A stretch of DNA of 64,000 bases from Pseudonocardia hydrocarbonoxydans (GCF_006539565.1 NZ_BJNG01000014.1:186001-250000), one strand, 5' to 3'. Shown: positions 18,293 to 29,107, counted from the stretch's first letter. A program made the numbers and translations. Notes: generated from the letters alone by a model not told the origin.

Positions 18293-19057
18293 TCAGCGCC
18301 CGAGCACGGCCTTGAGGAACTCCTGCGTGCGGGGCTGCTCCGGTGCGGTGAACAGCCGCTCCGGCGGGGCGTCCTCGATCACCCGCCCCCCGTCGAACAT
18401 CATCACGCGGTGCGAGAAGTCCCGGGCGAAGCCCATCTCGTGCGTCACGCACAGGATGGTGATGTCCGTGGTCTCCCCGATGTCGCGCAGCAGCGCCAGC
18501 ACCCCGGCCACCAGCTCGGGGTCCAGCGCGGAGGTCACCTCGTCGAGCAGCAGCACGTCGGGCCGCATCGCCAGGGCCCGGGCGATCGCCACCCGCTGCT
18601 GCTGCCCGCCGGACAGGCGCGATGGGTGCTCGTCGATCTTCTCCCGCAGCCCGACGAGGTCCAGCAGCTCGACGGCGCGCGCGTTCGCCTCGTCCTTGCT
18701 CAGCCCCAGCACCCGGGTCGGCGCCTCGATCAGGTTGCCGCGCACGGTCATGTTCGGGAACAGGTTGAACTGCTGGAACACCATCCCGATCCGCCTGCGC
18801 ACCTGGCGGGAACGCTTCTCGTCGCCGGTCAGCTCCTGGCCCGCCACCCGGATCGTGCCGCGGGTCACCGAGTCCAGGCACATCAGCAGCCGCAGGATCG
18901 TGGTCTTGCCCGACCCGGACGGCCCGATCAGCGTGACGTGTTCCGCGGGGGCGACGGTGAAGCTCAGGTCCGAGAGCACGACGGTGTCGCCGAACCGCTT
19001 CTCGACGCCGTCGAAGACGATCATGGGCCCAGGAGGTGTCTCAGAGGACGCCGACAC
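18293..19057 (-). CDS. ehuA: Ectoine/hydroxyectoine-type ABC importer ATP-binding protein EhuA
   Basis: ATPase of a polar amino-acid type importer. 254 aa with Walker A GPSGSGKTT, Q-loop in MVFQQFNLFPNMT, signature LSGGQQQR, Walker B VLLLDEVTSALDP and switch VTHEM. GTG 19057 is preferred over ATG 19024 because TTGGAG lies 6 nt before the GTG whereas the ATG has no Shine-Dalgarno. It overlaps the ehuD gene end by 17 bp. The fourth gene of the operon ehuB-C-D-A; the Ehu assignment rests on the binding protein and gene order, and general amino acids remain possible. Confidence 0.85.
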   Translation of the reverse strand: MSASSETPPGPMIVFDGVEKRFGDTVVLSDLSFTVAPAEHVTLIGPSGSGKTTILRLLMCLDSVTRGTIRVAGQELTGDEKRSRQVRRRIGMVFQQFNLFPNMTVRGNLIEAPTRVLGLSKDEANARAVELLDLVGLREKIDEHPSRLSGGQQQRVAIARALAMRPDVLLLDEVTSALDPELVAGVLALLRDIGETTDITILCVTHEMGFARDFSHRVMMFDGGRVIEDAPPERLFTAPEQPRTQEFLKAVLGR

Positions 19058-19694
19058 GGCGCTCCAATCGTCGGACGAGCAGGGACGCCGGGTAGCTGAT
19101 CAGCAGGAACAGGACCCCGGCGAGGGTGAGGGGCTCGACGAGGCGGAAGGTCTGCGCACCGAGCTGGTTGGCCACCGTGACGACCTCCACCACGCCGATC
19201 GCGAGCAGCAGCGGCACCTCCTTGAACATGGAGATGACGTAGTTGCCCAGCGCCGGGACCACCCGCGGGACCGCCTGTGGGAGCACGACCCCCAGCCACA
19301 CGCGCGACCGCGGCAGGTGCAGCGCGGCGGCGGCCTCCCACTGGCCGCGGGGCACGGCGTCGATGCCGGCCCGGTAGACCTCGGAGGTGTAGCAGGCGTA
19401 GTGCAGGCCCAGCGCGACGACGCCCGCGGTGAGCGGGCTGAGCGTGATCCCGAACCCGGGCAGCACGAAGAAGATCAGGATCGCCTGTACCAGCAGCGGC
19501 GTGCTCCGCCAGAACTCGACGAACGCCCAGACGAGCTGGGAGAGCACGGGGACCCGGCTGCGCCGGACGAGCGCGAACACCAGCCCGAGCGCGAAGGCCA
19601 GCAGCGAGCCCAGCAGGGTGGCCAGCAGCGTCACCTGCAGCCCGCGCAGCAGCGCCGGCAGGCTCTCGATCGCGTAATCCCAGTCCCAGATCAC
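19041..19694 (-). CDS. ehuD: Ectoine/hydroxyectoine-type ABC importer permease EhuD
   Basis: HisM/GlnP-type inner-membrane permease, 217 aa, about five transmembrane helices, with the EAA loop EAAAALHLPRSRVWLGVVLP that docks to the ATPase. AAGGAG sits 6 nt before GTG 19694, which overlaps the ehuC stop as GTGA. It works as a heterodimer with EhuC. Confidence 0.85.
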   Translation of the reverse strand: MIWDWDYAIESLPALLRGLQVTLLATLLGSLLAFALGLVFALVRRSRVPVLSQLVWAFVEFWRSTPLLVQAILIFFVLPGFGITLSPLTAGVVALGLHYACYTSEVYRAGIDAVPRGQWEAAAALHLPRSRVWLGVVLPQAVPRVVPALGNYVISMFKEVPLLLAIGVVEVVTVANQLGAQTFRLVEPLTLAGVLFLLISYPASLLVRRLERRVGVL

Positions 19695-20404
19695 GCGGCC
19701 TGCTCCTTGTGCAGCCGGGAGTTGATCCGCGGGGTGGCCCGGGTCCGGCCGAGCCGGGCCGCGGCCCGCCGCTCCAGCCACCGCATCCCCGCGGTGATCA
19801 GCAACGACAGGACCAGGTACATCAGCAGCAGCACCGCGTAGACCGTCAACTGCTCGGACACCGGGAGGGCCGCGCGCAGGCTGTTCGCGATGAAGGTGAT
19901 CTCGGTGACGACGACCAGCGACAGCAGCGAGGTGCTCTTCAGCAGCTGGATGAACAGGTTGTTGAACGGCGGCAGCATCTCGACCAGCGCCTGCGGGAGG
20001 ATGACGCGCAGCATCCGGTCGCGCGACGACAGGCTCAGCGCCAGCGCGCCCTCGTACTGCGCCCGGGGCACCGACTGCACCGCGCCGCGCACGATCTCCC
20101 CGCCGTAGGCGCCGTGGTTGAGCGCCAGTACGAGGATCGCGGCGGCCAGCGGCACGATCTGGAACCCGGTCAGCGCGGGCAACGCGAAGAAGATCCAGAA
20201 CAGCTGGACGATCTCGGAGGTGCCCCGGAAGAACTCCACGTAGGTGCGGCTGATCCCCCGCAGCACCGCGACCGGGGAGAGCATGCCCAGCCCCGCGACC
20301 AGCGACAGGACCACGGTCAGCGCGATCCCGCCGACGGCGGCGATCACCGTCGTCGACAGGCCCTCCGACAGGCGCGAGACGATCAGGCCGAGGTTGTCGA
20401 ACAC
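19691..20404 (-). CDS. ehuC: Ectoine/hydroxyectoine-type ABC importer permease EhuC
   Basis: Second HisM-type permease, 237 aa, beginning MFDNLGLIVSRLSEGLSTT and carrying the EAA-like loop EGALALSLSSRDRMLRVILP. Five predicted membrane helices. GTG 20404 lies 16 bp after the ehuB stop and gives the expected short N-terminus; a longer reading frame upstream would run into ehuB. Translationally coupled to ehuD. Confidence 0.85.
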   Translation of the reverse strand: MFDNLGLIVSRLSEGLSTTVIAAVGGIALTVVLSLVAGLGMLSPVAVLRGISRTYVEFFRGTSEIVQLFWIFFALPALTGFQIVPLAAAILVLALNHGAYGGEIVRGAVQSVPRAQYEGALALSLSSRDRMLRVILPQALVEMLPPFNNLFIQLLKSTSLLSLVVVTEITFIANSLRAALPVSEQLTVYAVLLLMYLVLSLLITAGMRWLERRAAARLGRTRATPRINSRLHKEQAA

Positions 20405-20420
20405 CGCGTCACCCCCGCCC

Positions 20421-21335
20421 TCAGGCGGAGCAGAGGCTCTCCGTGGTGACGTCGGGGCCGGGCAGGTTGTCCTCGGTGAACCCGAACGGCGTGACGATGT
20501 CGAGCCACTCGCCGGACTGCTGGATCGCGGCCAGCTCGGTGTTGAACGCGTCGAGGATGTCGTCCTCACCCGGCCGGAAGACGAACCCGCCCGCGGAGAC
20601 GATCTCCTCGCCGTCGATGGTCGGGAAGAACCCGGAGGTCACCTCGACGCCCGCGTCCGGGTTGCGGGAGACCAGGTCGTTGAGCGAGATGTTGGTCAGT
20701 GCGGCCGCGTCGACCCGGCCGGTGGTCACCGCCTGCAGCAGCGCGTTCTGGTCGGCCAGCACCGTGAGCTGGCCCTCCGGCACGCCGCTGTCGGTCGCGT
20801 AGCCCTGCTCCACCGCGCCGCTGAGCACCGCGAGGGTCCGGCCGCCCGATGCGACGTCGTCGAACGTCGCGATGCCGTTCGGATTGCCCGCCGGGACCAG
20901 GAACGCCGTCGGCGCGGTGTAGTCCGGGATGGAGAACGCCGCCTGCCCGCACCGCTCGGGCGTGATGAACATCCCGGCGGTGACCATGTCGAACTGGCGT
21001 GACAGCGTCAGGCCGCTGATCAACGCCCCGAAGTCGACGGTCACCGCGTTGATCTCGCCGATGCCCAGCCTCGACAGCACGGCCCGGGCGACCTCGACCG
21101 ACTCCCCGGTCACCGTGCCGTCCGCGTCGGTGAAGCCGTAGGGCGCCTCGTTGGCGATGCCGACCGTGATCGTGCCGGCCTGGCGCACCCGTTCCAGGGT
21201 GCCGCCCGCACCCGCCTCACCGCCCTGCGGCACCGCGGTGCAGGCGGACAGCAGGGCCGGCCCACCGAGGGCGACCGCCCCGGCGACGGCGGTGCGGCGA
21301 AAGAACTCGCGACGGCTCCAGGTGTGCTCGGACAT
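20421..21335 (-). CDS. ehuB: Ectoine/hydroxyectoine ABC importer binding protein EhuB
   Basis: Extracytoplasmic solute-binding lipoprotein of 304 aa. The signal peptide has a twin-arginine motif (SRREFFRR) and a lipobox ending LLSAC, so export by Tat followed by lipidation is likely. The mature part matches EhuB closely: GTLERVRQAG, ANEAPYGFTD, MFITPERCGQAAFSIPDY, AGNPNGIATF, and the PFGFTEDNLP end. First gene of ehuBCDA. Start ATG 21335, with AAGGA 10 nt upstream. Uptake of compatible solutes for osmoprotection or as nutrient is the expected role. Confidence 0.87.
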   Translation of the reverse strand: MSEHTWSRREFFRRTAVAGAVALGGPALLSACTAVPQGGEAGAGGTLERVRQAGTITVGIANEAPYGFTDADGTVTGESVEVARAVLSRLGIGEINAVTVDFGALISGLTLSRQFDMVTAGMFITPERCGQAAFSIPDYTAPTAFLVPAGNPNGIATFDDVASGGRTLAVLSGAVEQGYATDSGVPEGQLTVLADQNALLQAVTTGRVDAAALTNISLNDLVSRNPDAGVEVTSGFFPTIDGEEIVSAGGFVFRPGEDDILDAFNTELAAIQQSGEWLDIVTPFGFTEDNLPGPDVTTESLCSA

Positions 21336-21573
21336 GTCCGGAAATCCTTCCGGTCGGCAGTCGTGGATCCGTCCGAACGTAGGTGAATCGGCAGGACGCG
21401 CCACCGGTGGCGGCCGATCGGGGGCATCTGTTACCCGACCGCAATCGGTACCCGAATGCTTGTCCGCTGTTCACCCGATCGGCGGGTCTCCTCGTCGGGC
21501 GGAGGGACTATCGGGCCTTCGGCCCACCCTCACCGGCCGCGCCGTGCGCGCCGGGATAGGACAGGATCGGGGG

Positions 21574-22691
21574 ATGCGCATCGCCGGGCTACCCGTCTGG
21601 GGCCCCTCCGACATGATCACGGCTGCCCGGGCCGTCCTGGGCTGGACCGACGACGTGGTGGGTGTCGTCGCCACCCTCCCCGGCCGGGTCGCCGACCTCC
21701 TCGAGGACGTGGAGACCCTGGTCGGGCGGGTCGCCGCCATCGCCGACGACGTCGACGGGATGGTGCGTCGCGCCGACGGCGTCGTCGACGGGGTCGAGGG
21801 CGTGCTCGCGCAGGCCCGCGGCGCGGTGGCCCGCGTCGACACGGTGCTGGCCGACGCGGAGACCATGGTCCGTCGGGTCGACCCGCTGCTCGGCGAGGTG
21901 CACACCGTCGCCGCCCGCGCGGACGGGCTGATCACCGACGCCGGCGACGTCGCCACCGGTGCCGCGCTGCTGATCACCCGGGCCGACGGGGTCGCGGGGG
22001 ACGCCGCACGGCTGGTCTCGCGCGCGGGCACGGTGGCCGACGACGCCGCCGGGCTCATCGGACGTGCCGACGGGGTCGCGGGCGACGCGGGTGCGCTGAT
22101 CGACCGCGCGGGCACCGTCGCCGACGGGGCGGCCGGGCTGATCGGCCGCGCCGACACCGTCGCCGAAGGCGCCGCCGCACTCATCGGCCGCGCCGACACC
22201 GTCGCCGAAGGCGCCGCCGCACTCATCGGCCGCGCCGACACCGTCGCCGTCGACGCGGCGGCGCTCGTCACCACCGCGGGCGGGGTCGCAGGCGACGCGG
22301 GCGGGGTGATCGAGAAGGCCACCGGCGTGGCCGACGAGGCACGGACGCTGCTCGGCGAGGCCTCGACCACCAGCCGGGGTGCGTCGGAGATCCTCGACCT
22401 CTACCGGCCATCGCCCGGGGCGCCGCCCCGCTGGCCCAGCGCTTCGTCGAGGACTTCACCGAGGCGGAGCTCCAGGCGGCGATCCGGATGGTCGACCAGC
22501 TGCCCCAGCTCACCCACCACCTCGAGACCGACATCATGCCGATCCTGGCCACCCTGGACCGCGTCGGCCCCGACGTGCACGAGCTGCTGGAGGTCCTGCA
22601 GGACGTCCGGCTGGCCATCCAGGGCGTGCCCGGCTTCCGGCTGCTGCGCCGGCGGGGCGAGGAGAAGGAGCGCGACGGGGCCGACGCCTGA
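21574..22691 (+). pseudogene. Repeat-rich coiled-coil protein of 14-residue units, frameshifted
   Basis: From ATG 21574 the protein is almost entirely helix-forming Ala/Val/Asp-rich sequence. Residues about 115-270 contain ten units of 14 residues of the form A-x-x-V-A-x-x-A-x-x-L-I-x-R (for example ADTVAEGAAALIGR twice exactly), two heptads each, predicting a long coiled coil. The conserved C-terminal part (QRFVEDFTEAELQAAIRMVD, LPQLTHHLETDIMPILATLD, GVPGFRLLRRRGEEK) is one frame away: near 22406-22411 one base is missing after TACCGGCC. With it restored the product is 372 aa. Role unknown; possibly a membrane-associated or phasin-like protein. Divergent from ehuB across 238 bp. Confidence 0.65.
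22144..22227 (+). repeat. Exact tandem 42-bp duplication inside the coiled-coil gene
   Basis: Two identical 42-bp units (22144-22185 and 22186-22227) followed by the first 22 bp of a third. Each encodes one 14-residue helix unit. Exact nucleotide identity points to recent unit duplication, so unit number may vary between strains. Confidence 0.85.
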
Positions 22692-22706
22692 GCGCGCGGG
22701 GCCGGC

Positions 22707-23483
22707 TCAGGCCCGCGCGGGCAGCGCGCCCCCGGCCTCGTGCTGCCCGGCGTCGACCGCCGCCCGGATCTGCGCGGCGTTGTCCCGCACCACCTCGGCG
22801 ACGAACTCGTCCATCCGCGGGTCGGTCAGCACGTCGACGACAACGCGCATGGTCGTGTCCACCACGGTCTGCACGATCTCGTCGTGGAACGGCATCCGCG
22901 ACAGCCGTCCCGCGAGCTGGTCCTCGCGCATCTTCTCGGTGACGATGCTGCGCAGCAGCACCTGGTTCTCCCCCACCGAACGCGCGATGTTGCGCGGGAA
23001 GTGCCCCGTGCCGATGACCTTGACGACCTCGTCGAGCACCGCCACCGTGATCGGCTTCTTGATCGCCAGGACGATCGGCCGCGACAGCCGCTCCACCAGC
23101 CGCTGGGTGAACTGCTCGCCGAACACCCGGTCGGCCGTGCGGGCCAGCCGCATGACGATGACGACGACGCGGATGAGCCGCAGGCTGCGCAGCGCCGGGT
23201 GCGCCACCGGGATCATGCCGAGCACCTCGTACCAGCGCCGTACCGGGAACCAGCGCTCCCACCCCGCGTCGCGCCACCGGAACAGGAACTCCACCAGGAA
23301 GATCCCGCAGATGACGGTGTCGATCACGAACACCAGGTGCGCGGTCTGCTCGGAGTGCGGGAACAACGCCACGTAGCCCAGCAGCCCGACCGACACGACC
23401 GCGAGCAGCAGCATCACCACGTCGACGGTCGCCACCCGCCGCGGGGGGCGCGGCTCGTCGACGGGGACGGCGATGCGGAACAT
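22707..23483 (-). CDS. Voltage-sensor-like membrane protein without a pore module
   Basis: 258 aa. Residues about 18-125 look like an ion-channel S1-S4 domain: two hydrophobic helices, an acidic S2/S3 region (FLVEFLFRWRDAGWERW) and an S4-like helix with spaced arginines (RSLRLIRVVVIVMRLARTADR). No S5-P-S6 selectivity filter follows; instead residues 130-258 are amphipathic helices with repeated VxVxVLTDPRMDEFV-type sequence. Conserved in actinobacteria and often labelled ion transporter. It may be a voltage-responsive regulator rather than a channel. Start ATG 23483 lies 31 bp from the left palindrome of the next locus. Confidence 0.7.
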   Translation of the reverse strand: MFRIAVPVDEPRPPRRVATVDVVMLLLAVVSVGLLGYVALFPHSEQTAHLVFVIDTVICGIFLVEFLFRWRDAGWERWFPVRRWYEVLGMIPVAHPALRSLRLIRVVVIVMRLARTADRVFGEQFTQRLVERLSRPIVLAIKKPITVAVLDEVVKVIGTGHFPRNIARSVGENQVLLRSIVTEKMREDQLAGRLSRMPFHDEIVQTVVDTTMRVVVDVLTDPRMDEFVAEVVRDNAAQIRAAVDAGQHEAGGALPARA

Positions 23484-23514
23484 GGGCGGATCGTGCCAGG
23501 TCGGCAGACGCCGG

Positions 23515-23572
23515 GTGAGATCGACGCCATCGGGGTTCCGCGGCGCCAGAACCCCGATGGTGTCGATCTCAC
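23515..23572. repeat. Palindromic repeat, left copy bracketing the DUF559 gene
   Basis: Arms 23515-23537 and 23550-23572 pair at 22 of 23 positions, the odd pair being G.U in plus-strand RNA; the loop is 12 nt. It lies in the 140-bp gap between two divergent start codons, an odd place for a terminator. Same-orientation copy at 24487-24542. Confidence 0.9.
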
Positions 23573-23623
23573 GTGTTGTGCGGAAACCCCACGGGACGGC
23601 GGGCAGGCCGCCATCATTCCGAC

Positions 23624-24490
23624 ATGTCCGTCCCGGGGTGGCCCGTCGCGTTCCGCGGCTCGCTCGCGGTCGCGGCCGGGCTCGTCACGTGGGACCGCCT
23701 GCGCGGCCCGCGGTACCGCAGGCTGTTCCCCGACGTCTACGTTCCCGCCGTCCCGCAGGCCCCCGACCTGGCGTTGCGGTCGCGGGCCGCCTACCGGCTG
23801 GTCGAGGGCTGCGGTGTGCTGTCGGGCTGGTCGGCCGCGGAGATCCTCGGAGCCTCGTGCGGCCCGCGGGACGCCCCGGCCGAGGTGACGGTCCCGGGCC
23901 GCGACCGGCGCACACACCCCGGCCTGCGGGTACGCCGCGACGCACTCCACCCGGGCGAGATCATCGGCGTCGACGACCTGCGAACCACGACGCCGCTGCG
24001 TACGGCGTTCGACCTCGGCCGCAGCGGCGATCTCGTCGAGGCGGTCGTGGCCGTCGACGCGCTCGCCCATCGGTTCGTGTTCAACCCGGACCTGCTGCTG
24101 AACTTCGCGGTGCGCTACCCACGGGCCCGCGGCGTCCGGAGGCTGTGCGAGGTGCTCGCCCACGCCGACCGACGGGCCATGTCACCGATGGAGACGCGCC
24201 TGCGCCTGCTGCTCGTACTGGCCGGGCTCCCCCGCCCGGTGGCCCAGCACCCGGTGCAGGACCCGCTCACCCGCACCGCCGTCTGGCTCGACCTCGCCTA
24301 CCCGGACCGGCGCATCGGCATCGAGTACGAGGGCGGGCACCACACGCGCCCCGAGACCGTCCTGCGCGACGCGGGCCGCTACACGGGGCTCGTCGACAGG
24401 GGCTGGCGCATCTACCGCTACACGAAGTACGAGATCCTGGGCGAACGCGACCTGATCCTCGCCCAGATCTCGCGCGCCCTCGACGCGTGA
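23624..24490 (+). CDS. DUF559 (Vsr-like endonuclease fold) orphan protein
   Basis: 288 aa. An N-terminal region (residues 1-95) resembles the winged-helix half of AbiEi-like antitoxins (RLFPDVYVP, GVLSGWSAAEILGA). The C-terminal 100 residues are a DUF559 domain with PD-(D/E)xK-like features: DLAYPDRRIGIEYEGGHHT, then RDAGRYTGLVDRGWRIYRYTK. No partner toxin is adjacent. ATG 23624 is chosen; GTG 23573 in frame would start immediately after the palindrome. Its TGA lies inside the right-hand palindrome. The pair of flanking repeats suggests that the gene arrived or moves as a unit. Substrate and activity are unknown. Confidence 0.75.
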   Translation: MSVPGWPVAFRGSLAVAAGLVTWDRLRGPRYRRLFPDVYVPAVPQAPDLALRSRAAYRLVEGCGVLSGWSAAEILGASCGPRDAPAEVTVPGRDRRTHPGLRVRRDALHPGEIIGVDDLRTTTPLRTAFDLGRSGDLVEAVVAVDALAHRFVFNPDLLLNFAVRYPRARGVRRLCEVLAHADRRAMSPMETRLRLLLVLAGLPRPVAQHPVQDPLTRTAVWLDLAYPDRRIGIEYEGGHHTRPETVLRDAGRYTGLVDRGWRIYRYTKYEILGERDLILAQISRALDA

Positions 24491-24542
24491 GATCGACGCC
24501 ATCGGGGTCGGAGGAGCCGGGAACCCCGATGGTGTCGATCTC
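24487..24542. repeat. Palindromic repeat, right copy bracketing the DUF559 gene
   Basis: Left arm from 24487 and right arm 24522-24542 repeat the 23515-23572 element, including the same G.U position, but with a different loop. It contains the DUF559 stop codon and sits 5 bp from the convergent meaA stop, so it can serve both as terminator and as repeat end. Confidence 0.9.
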
Positions 24543-24547
24543 GCCCG

Positions 24548-26539
<1,992 letters not shown>

Positions 26540-26653
26540 CGGACACCTCCGCCTTCGTGGACTCGCGTGATCGTACTGGCGCGTAGCGCCACGGCCCGGT
26601 CCGGAGGACACCCGTCACATGCACGGATCGATCCAGGAGGCGATGATGGGCCG

Positions 26654-26974
26654 ATGGCCGACCAGGCGACGCGGTTCCTCGTCCTCTTCGGCGGGCTGAT
26701 CATGATGGGCGCGCTGGGGCTGGCCCTGCGCTGGACCTTCGGCACCGGTCGCGACCAACCGGGACCGCGCATCCCCGACCCCGACGACCCCACCGGCGAC
26801 GGGCTGCTGGAGGAGGTCTCGCGCGTGCCCACCGAGTCCGCCGCCCAGGTCCTGCGCGCGCGGCTGGCGCGCTCCGGCATCCGGGCGACGATCGGACGTG
26901 CCGACGGCGGCTACCGCCTGCTGGTCTTCCCGCAGGACCTGGTGAACGCCAGGCTCGTGCTGGCCGCGGAGTAG
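26654..26974 (+). CDS. Small membrane protein with DUF2007-like C-terminus
   Basis: 106 aa: one N-terminal hydrophobic helix (FLVLFGGLIMMGALGLAL), an acidic proline-rich linker (IPDPDDPTGD) and a compact C-terminal region (VPTESAAQVLRARLARSGIRATIG, LLVFPQDLVNARLVL) like the putative signal-transducing DUF2007 fold. GATGAT lies 6 nt before ATG 26654, supporting a leaderless start; AGGAGG further upstream is better placed for out-of-frame ATGs at 26643 and 26646. Function unknown. Ends 1 bp before the convergent DUF1206 stop. Confidence 0.65.
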   Translation: MADQATRFLVLFGGLIMMGALGLALRWTFGTGRDQPGPRIPDPDDPTGDGLLEEVSRVPTESAAQVLRARLARSGIRATIGRADGGYRLLVFPQDLVNARLVLAAE

Positions 26975-26975
26975 C

Positions 26976-27788
26976 TCACACCCGGTGGTACCGGGCGTCG
27001 AAGAAGCAGAACACGCCGTACGCGACGAGCCCGACCGCGACGGCCACCAGCAGGTACGGCCCGTAGGGCTGCGCCGCCAGACCCTTGAGCGCGGCGTCCA
27101 GACCGGTCGCCTCCGCCGGGTCGTGCCGGATCGCGGCCACCCCGAGCAGGATGCCGATCAGCCCGATCGACACGCCCTTCGCCACGTTCCCGACCTGCCC
27201 GACCCGCTCCAGCACCGTGCGGGCGTGGCGGTCCGAGGGCACGTCCATGTCGTCGAGGAACTTCTTGCGGTACCCCTCCACGACCTTCACGACGCCGACC
27301 ACCAGCACCACGATCCCGGCCAGCCCCACCAGGATCTGCCCGCCGGGCAGCCCGAAGACCCCGGCGGTGGCCTGCTGCTGCCCGCCGCCACCGCCCCCGC
27401 CGCCCGACGCCGTCGTGCCGGCCAGCACGGCGAGCACGACGAAGACCACGGCCTTGACGGCGTTGACGGCCTTCTTGCGCACCTGCGTCGTCCGGTCCGA
27501 CACGTAGCCGTAGCCCCAGATCGCCAGCTCCGCACGCCACAGGGCGGCCGCGACGAACCCGACGGTGAGGACCCACAGCAGCGGCGGCCCGTAGGGCTGC
27601 TGGGCCAGCGCCTGGAAGGCCCCGGTCTGGTCGGCCTGCTCCCCGCCCTGTCCGAACGCCACCTGCAGCGCCAGCGCCCCGATCAGCAGGTGCGTGATGC
27701 CGTAGGCGAGGATCCCGACCCGGGCGGCGATCTTCACCGGGCGGCTGCGGGCGGCCTGCCGGGCGTTGCGGGGGGCTGCGCTGGTCAT
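26976..27788 (-). CDS. DUF1206 family membrane protein
   Basis: 270 aa with six hydrophobic helices organised as three related two-helix units. Each unit opens with an R-x-G-(I/V)-x-x-Y/G type helix (ARVGILAYGITHLLIGALAL, VGNVAKGVSIGLIGILLG) and contains a QPYGP loop (AQQPYGPPLL, AAQPYGPYLL), the DUF1206 pattern. A run of eight glycines separates units one and two. The family is widespread in actinobacteria without known function. Convergent with the small membrane protein. Confidence 0.85.
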   Translation of the reverse strand: MTSAAPRNARQAARSRPVKIAARVGILAYGITHLLIGALALQVAFGQGGEQADQTGAFQALAQQPYGPPLLWVLTVGFVAAALWRAELAIWGYGYVSDRTTQVRKKAVNAVKAVVFVVLAVLAGTTASGGGGGGGGQQQATAGVFGLPGGQILVGLAGIVVLVVGVVKVVEGYRKKFLDDMDVPSDRHARTVLERVGQVGNVAKGVSIGLIGILLGVAAIRHDPAEATGLDAALKGLAAQPYGPYLLVAVAVGLVAYGVFCFFDARYHRV

Positions 27789-27827
27789 CGGGCGGTGTAC
27801 CCGATCGGGTGACGCCTCACACGCGGT

Positions 27828-29099
27828 TCACCGGTCGGGTTCGCCGACCACCCGGGCGATACCCGCCCCCAGGCTGCTCAGGTTCTCCACGAACCGGGGG
27901 TAGCCACGGTCGATGTGCTCGACGTCCCACACCGCGGTGCGGCCCTCCGCGCACAGCCCGGCCAGCACGAGCCCGGCACCGGCCCGGATGTCGCTGGCCC
28001 ACACCGGCGCGCTGGAGAGCTGCTCGACCCCGCGCACGACGGCGTGGTGACCGTCGGTCCGCGCGTCGGCGCCCAGGCGCACCATCTCGTCGACGAACCG
28101 GAACCGCGCCTCGAACACGTTCTCGGTGATCATCGACGTGCCGTCGGCGACGGCGGACAGCGCGATCGCCATCGGCTGCAGGTCGGTGGCGAAACCCGGG
28201 TAGGGCAGCGTCACGAAGTCGACGGCCTTCGGCCGCCGCCCGTCCATCGCGACGGTGAAGCCGTCGCCGGAGACGTCGGTGCTGGCCCCGGCGCTGCGGA
28301 GCTTGTCGAGCACGAGGTCGATGTGGTGCGGGTCGACCCCGCGGACGGTGACCTCGCCGCGCGTCATCACCGCGGCGAACGCCCACGTGGCGCCGACGAT
28401 CCGGTCGCCGATGACGCGGTGCTGCGTCGGGGACAGCCCGCTGACGCCGTGCACGGTCAGCGTGGAGCTGCCGACGCCGTCGATCTTCGCGCCCATCTGC
28501 TGCAGCATCAGGCACAGGTCGACCATCTCCGGCTCGCGGGCCGCGTTGTCGATCACCGTGGTGCCCTCGGCCAGCACCGCCGCCATGAGGATGTTCTCGG
28601 TGGCGCCGACGCTGGGGAAGTCGAGCCAGATCTGGGCACCGCGCAGCGTCTCCGCGGTGGCGACGACGCGGCCGTGCGCGATCTCGGTGGTCGCCCCGAG
28701 CTTGCGCAGGCCCGCCTGGTGCATGTCCAGGGGCCGGGAGCCGATCGCGTCGCCACCGGGCAGCGGGACCACCGCCCGGCGGCACCGCGCCACCAGCGGG
28801 CCCAGCACGCACACCGAGGCGCGCAGCTTCGACACCGACCGGTAGTCGGCCTCCGCGCTCGGGTCGGCCGGCACGTCGATCGTCACCGTGTCGTGCTCGA
28901 CGGTCACCGTGCAGCCCAGGCTGCGCAGGACGTCGGCCATCAGCGGGACGTCGAGGATCTCCGGACAGTTGGTGAGCGTGGTGGTGCCCTCCGCCAGCAG
29001 CGCCGCCGCCATGAGTTTCAGCACGCTGTTCTTGGCGCCCACCACGTCGACGGTGCCCTGCAGGCGCGCGCCGCCGTCCACCGCGAAATGCTCAGCCAC
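27828..29099 (-). CDS. murA: UDP-N-acetylglucosamine 1-carboxyvinyltransferase MurA
   Basis: First committed step of peptidoglycan synthesis, transfer of enolpyruvate from PEP to UDP-GlcNAc. With GTG 29099 as start the protein is 423 aa. Lys23 (GAKNS) is the conserved substrate-binding Lys. The loop residue that is Cys115 in E. coli is Asp117 here ([10 protein letters not shown]), as in M. tuberculosis, which predicts insensitivity to fosfomycin. ATG 29126 is also in frame, but GTG 29099 matches homologous starts and has TAGCGT 8 nt upstream, consistent with a leaderless transcript. Divergent from the adenosyltransferase gene over 45 bp. Confidence 0.95.
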   Translation of the reverse strand: MAEHFAVDGGARLQGTVDVVGAKNSVLKLMAAALLAEGTTTLTNCPEILDVPLMADVLRSLGCTVTVEHDTVTIDVPADPSAEADYRSVSKLRASVCVLGPLVARCRRAVVPLPGGDAIGSRPLDMHQAGLRKLGATTEIAHGRVVATAETLRGAQIWLDFPSVGATENILMAAVLAEGTTVIDNAAREPEMVDLCLMLQQMGAKIDGVGSSTLTVHGVSGLSPTQHRVIGDRIVGATWAFAAVMTRGEVTVRGVDPHHIDLVLDKLRSAGASTDVSGDGFTVAMDGRRPKAVDFVTLPYPGFATDLQPMAIALSAVADGTSMITENVFEARFRFVDEMVRLGADARTDGHHAVVRGVEQLSSAPVWASDIRAGAGLVLAGLCAEGRTAVWDVEHIDRGYPRFVENLSSLGAGIARVVGEPDR

Positions 29100-29107
29100 G
29101 GGCGACG

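Noticed and set aside
23573..23623. Upstream GTG start for the DUF559 protein (17 extra residues)
   Set aside because: No Shine-Dalgarno sequence, and the extension is Arg/Gly/His-rich without similarity to the family start.
26540..26653. Possible cobalamin riboswitch before meaA
   Set aside because: Only 114 bp shared with a divergent gene, and no B12-box or multi-stem structure was seen.
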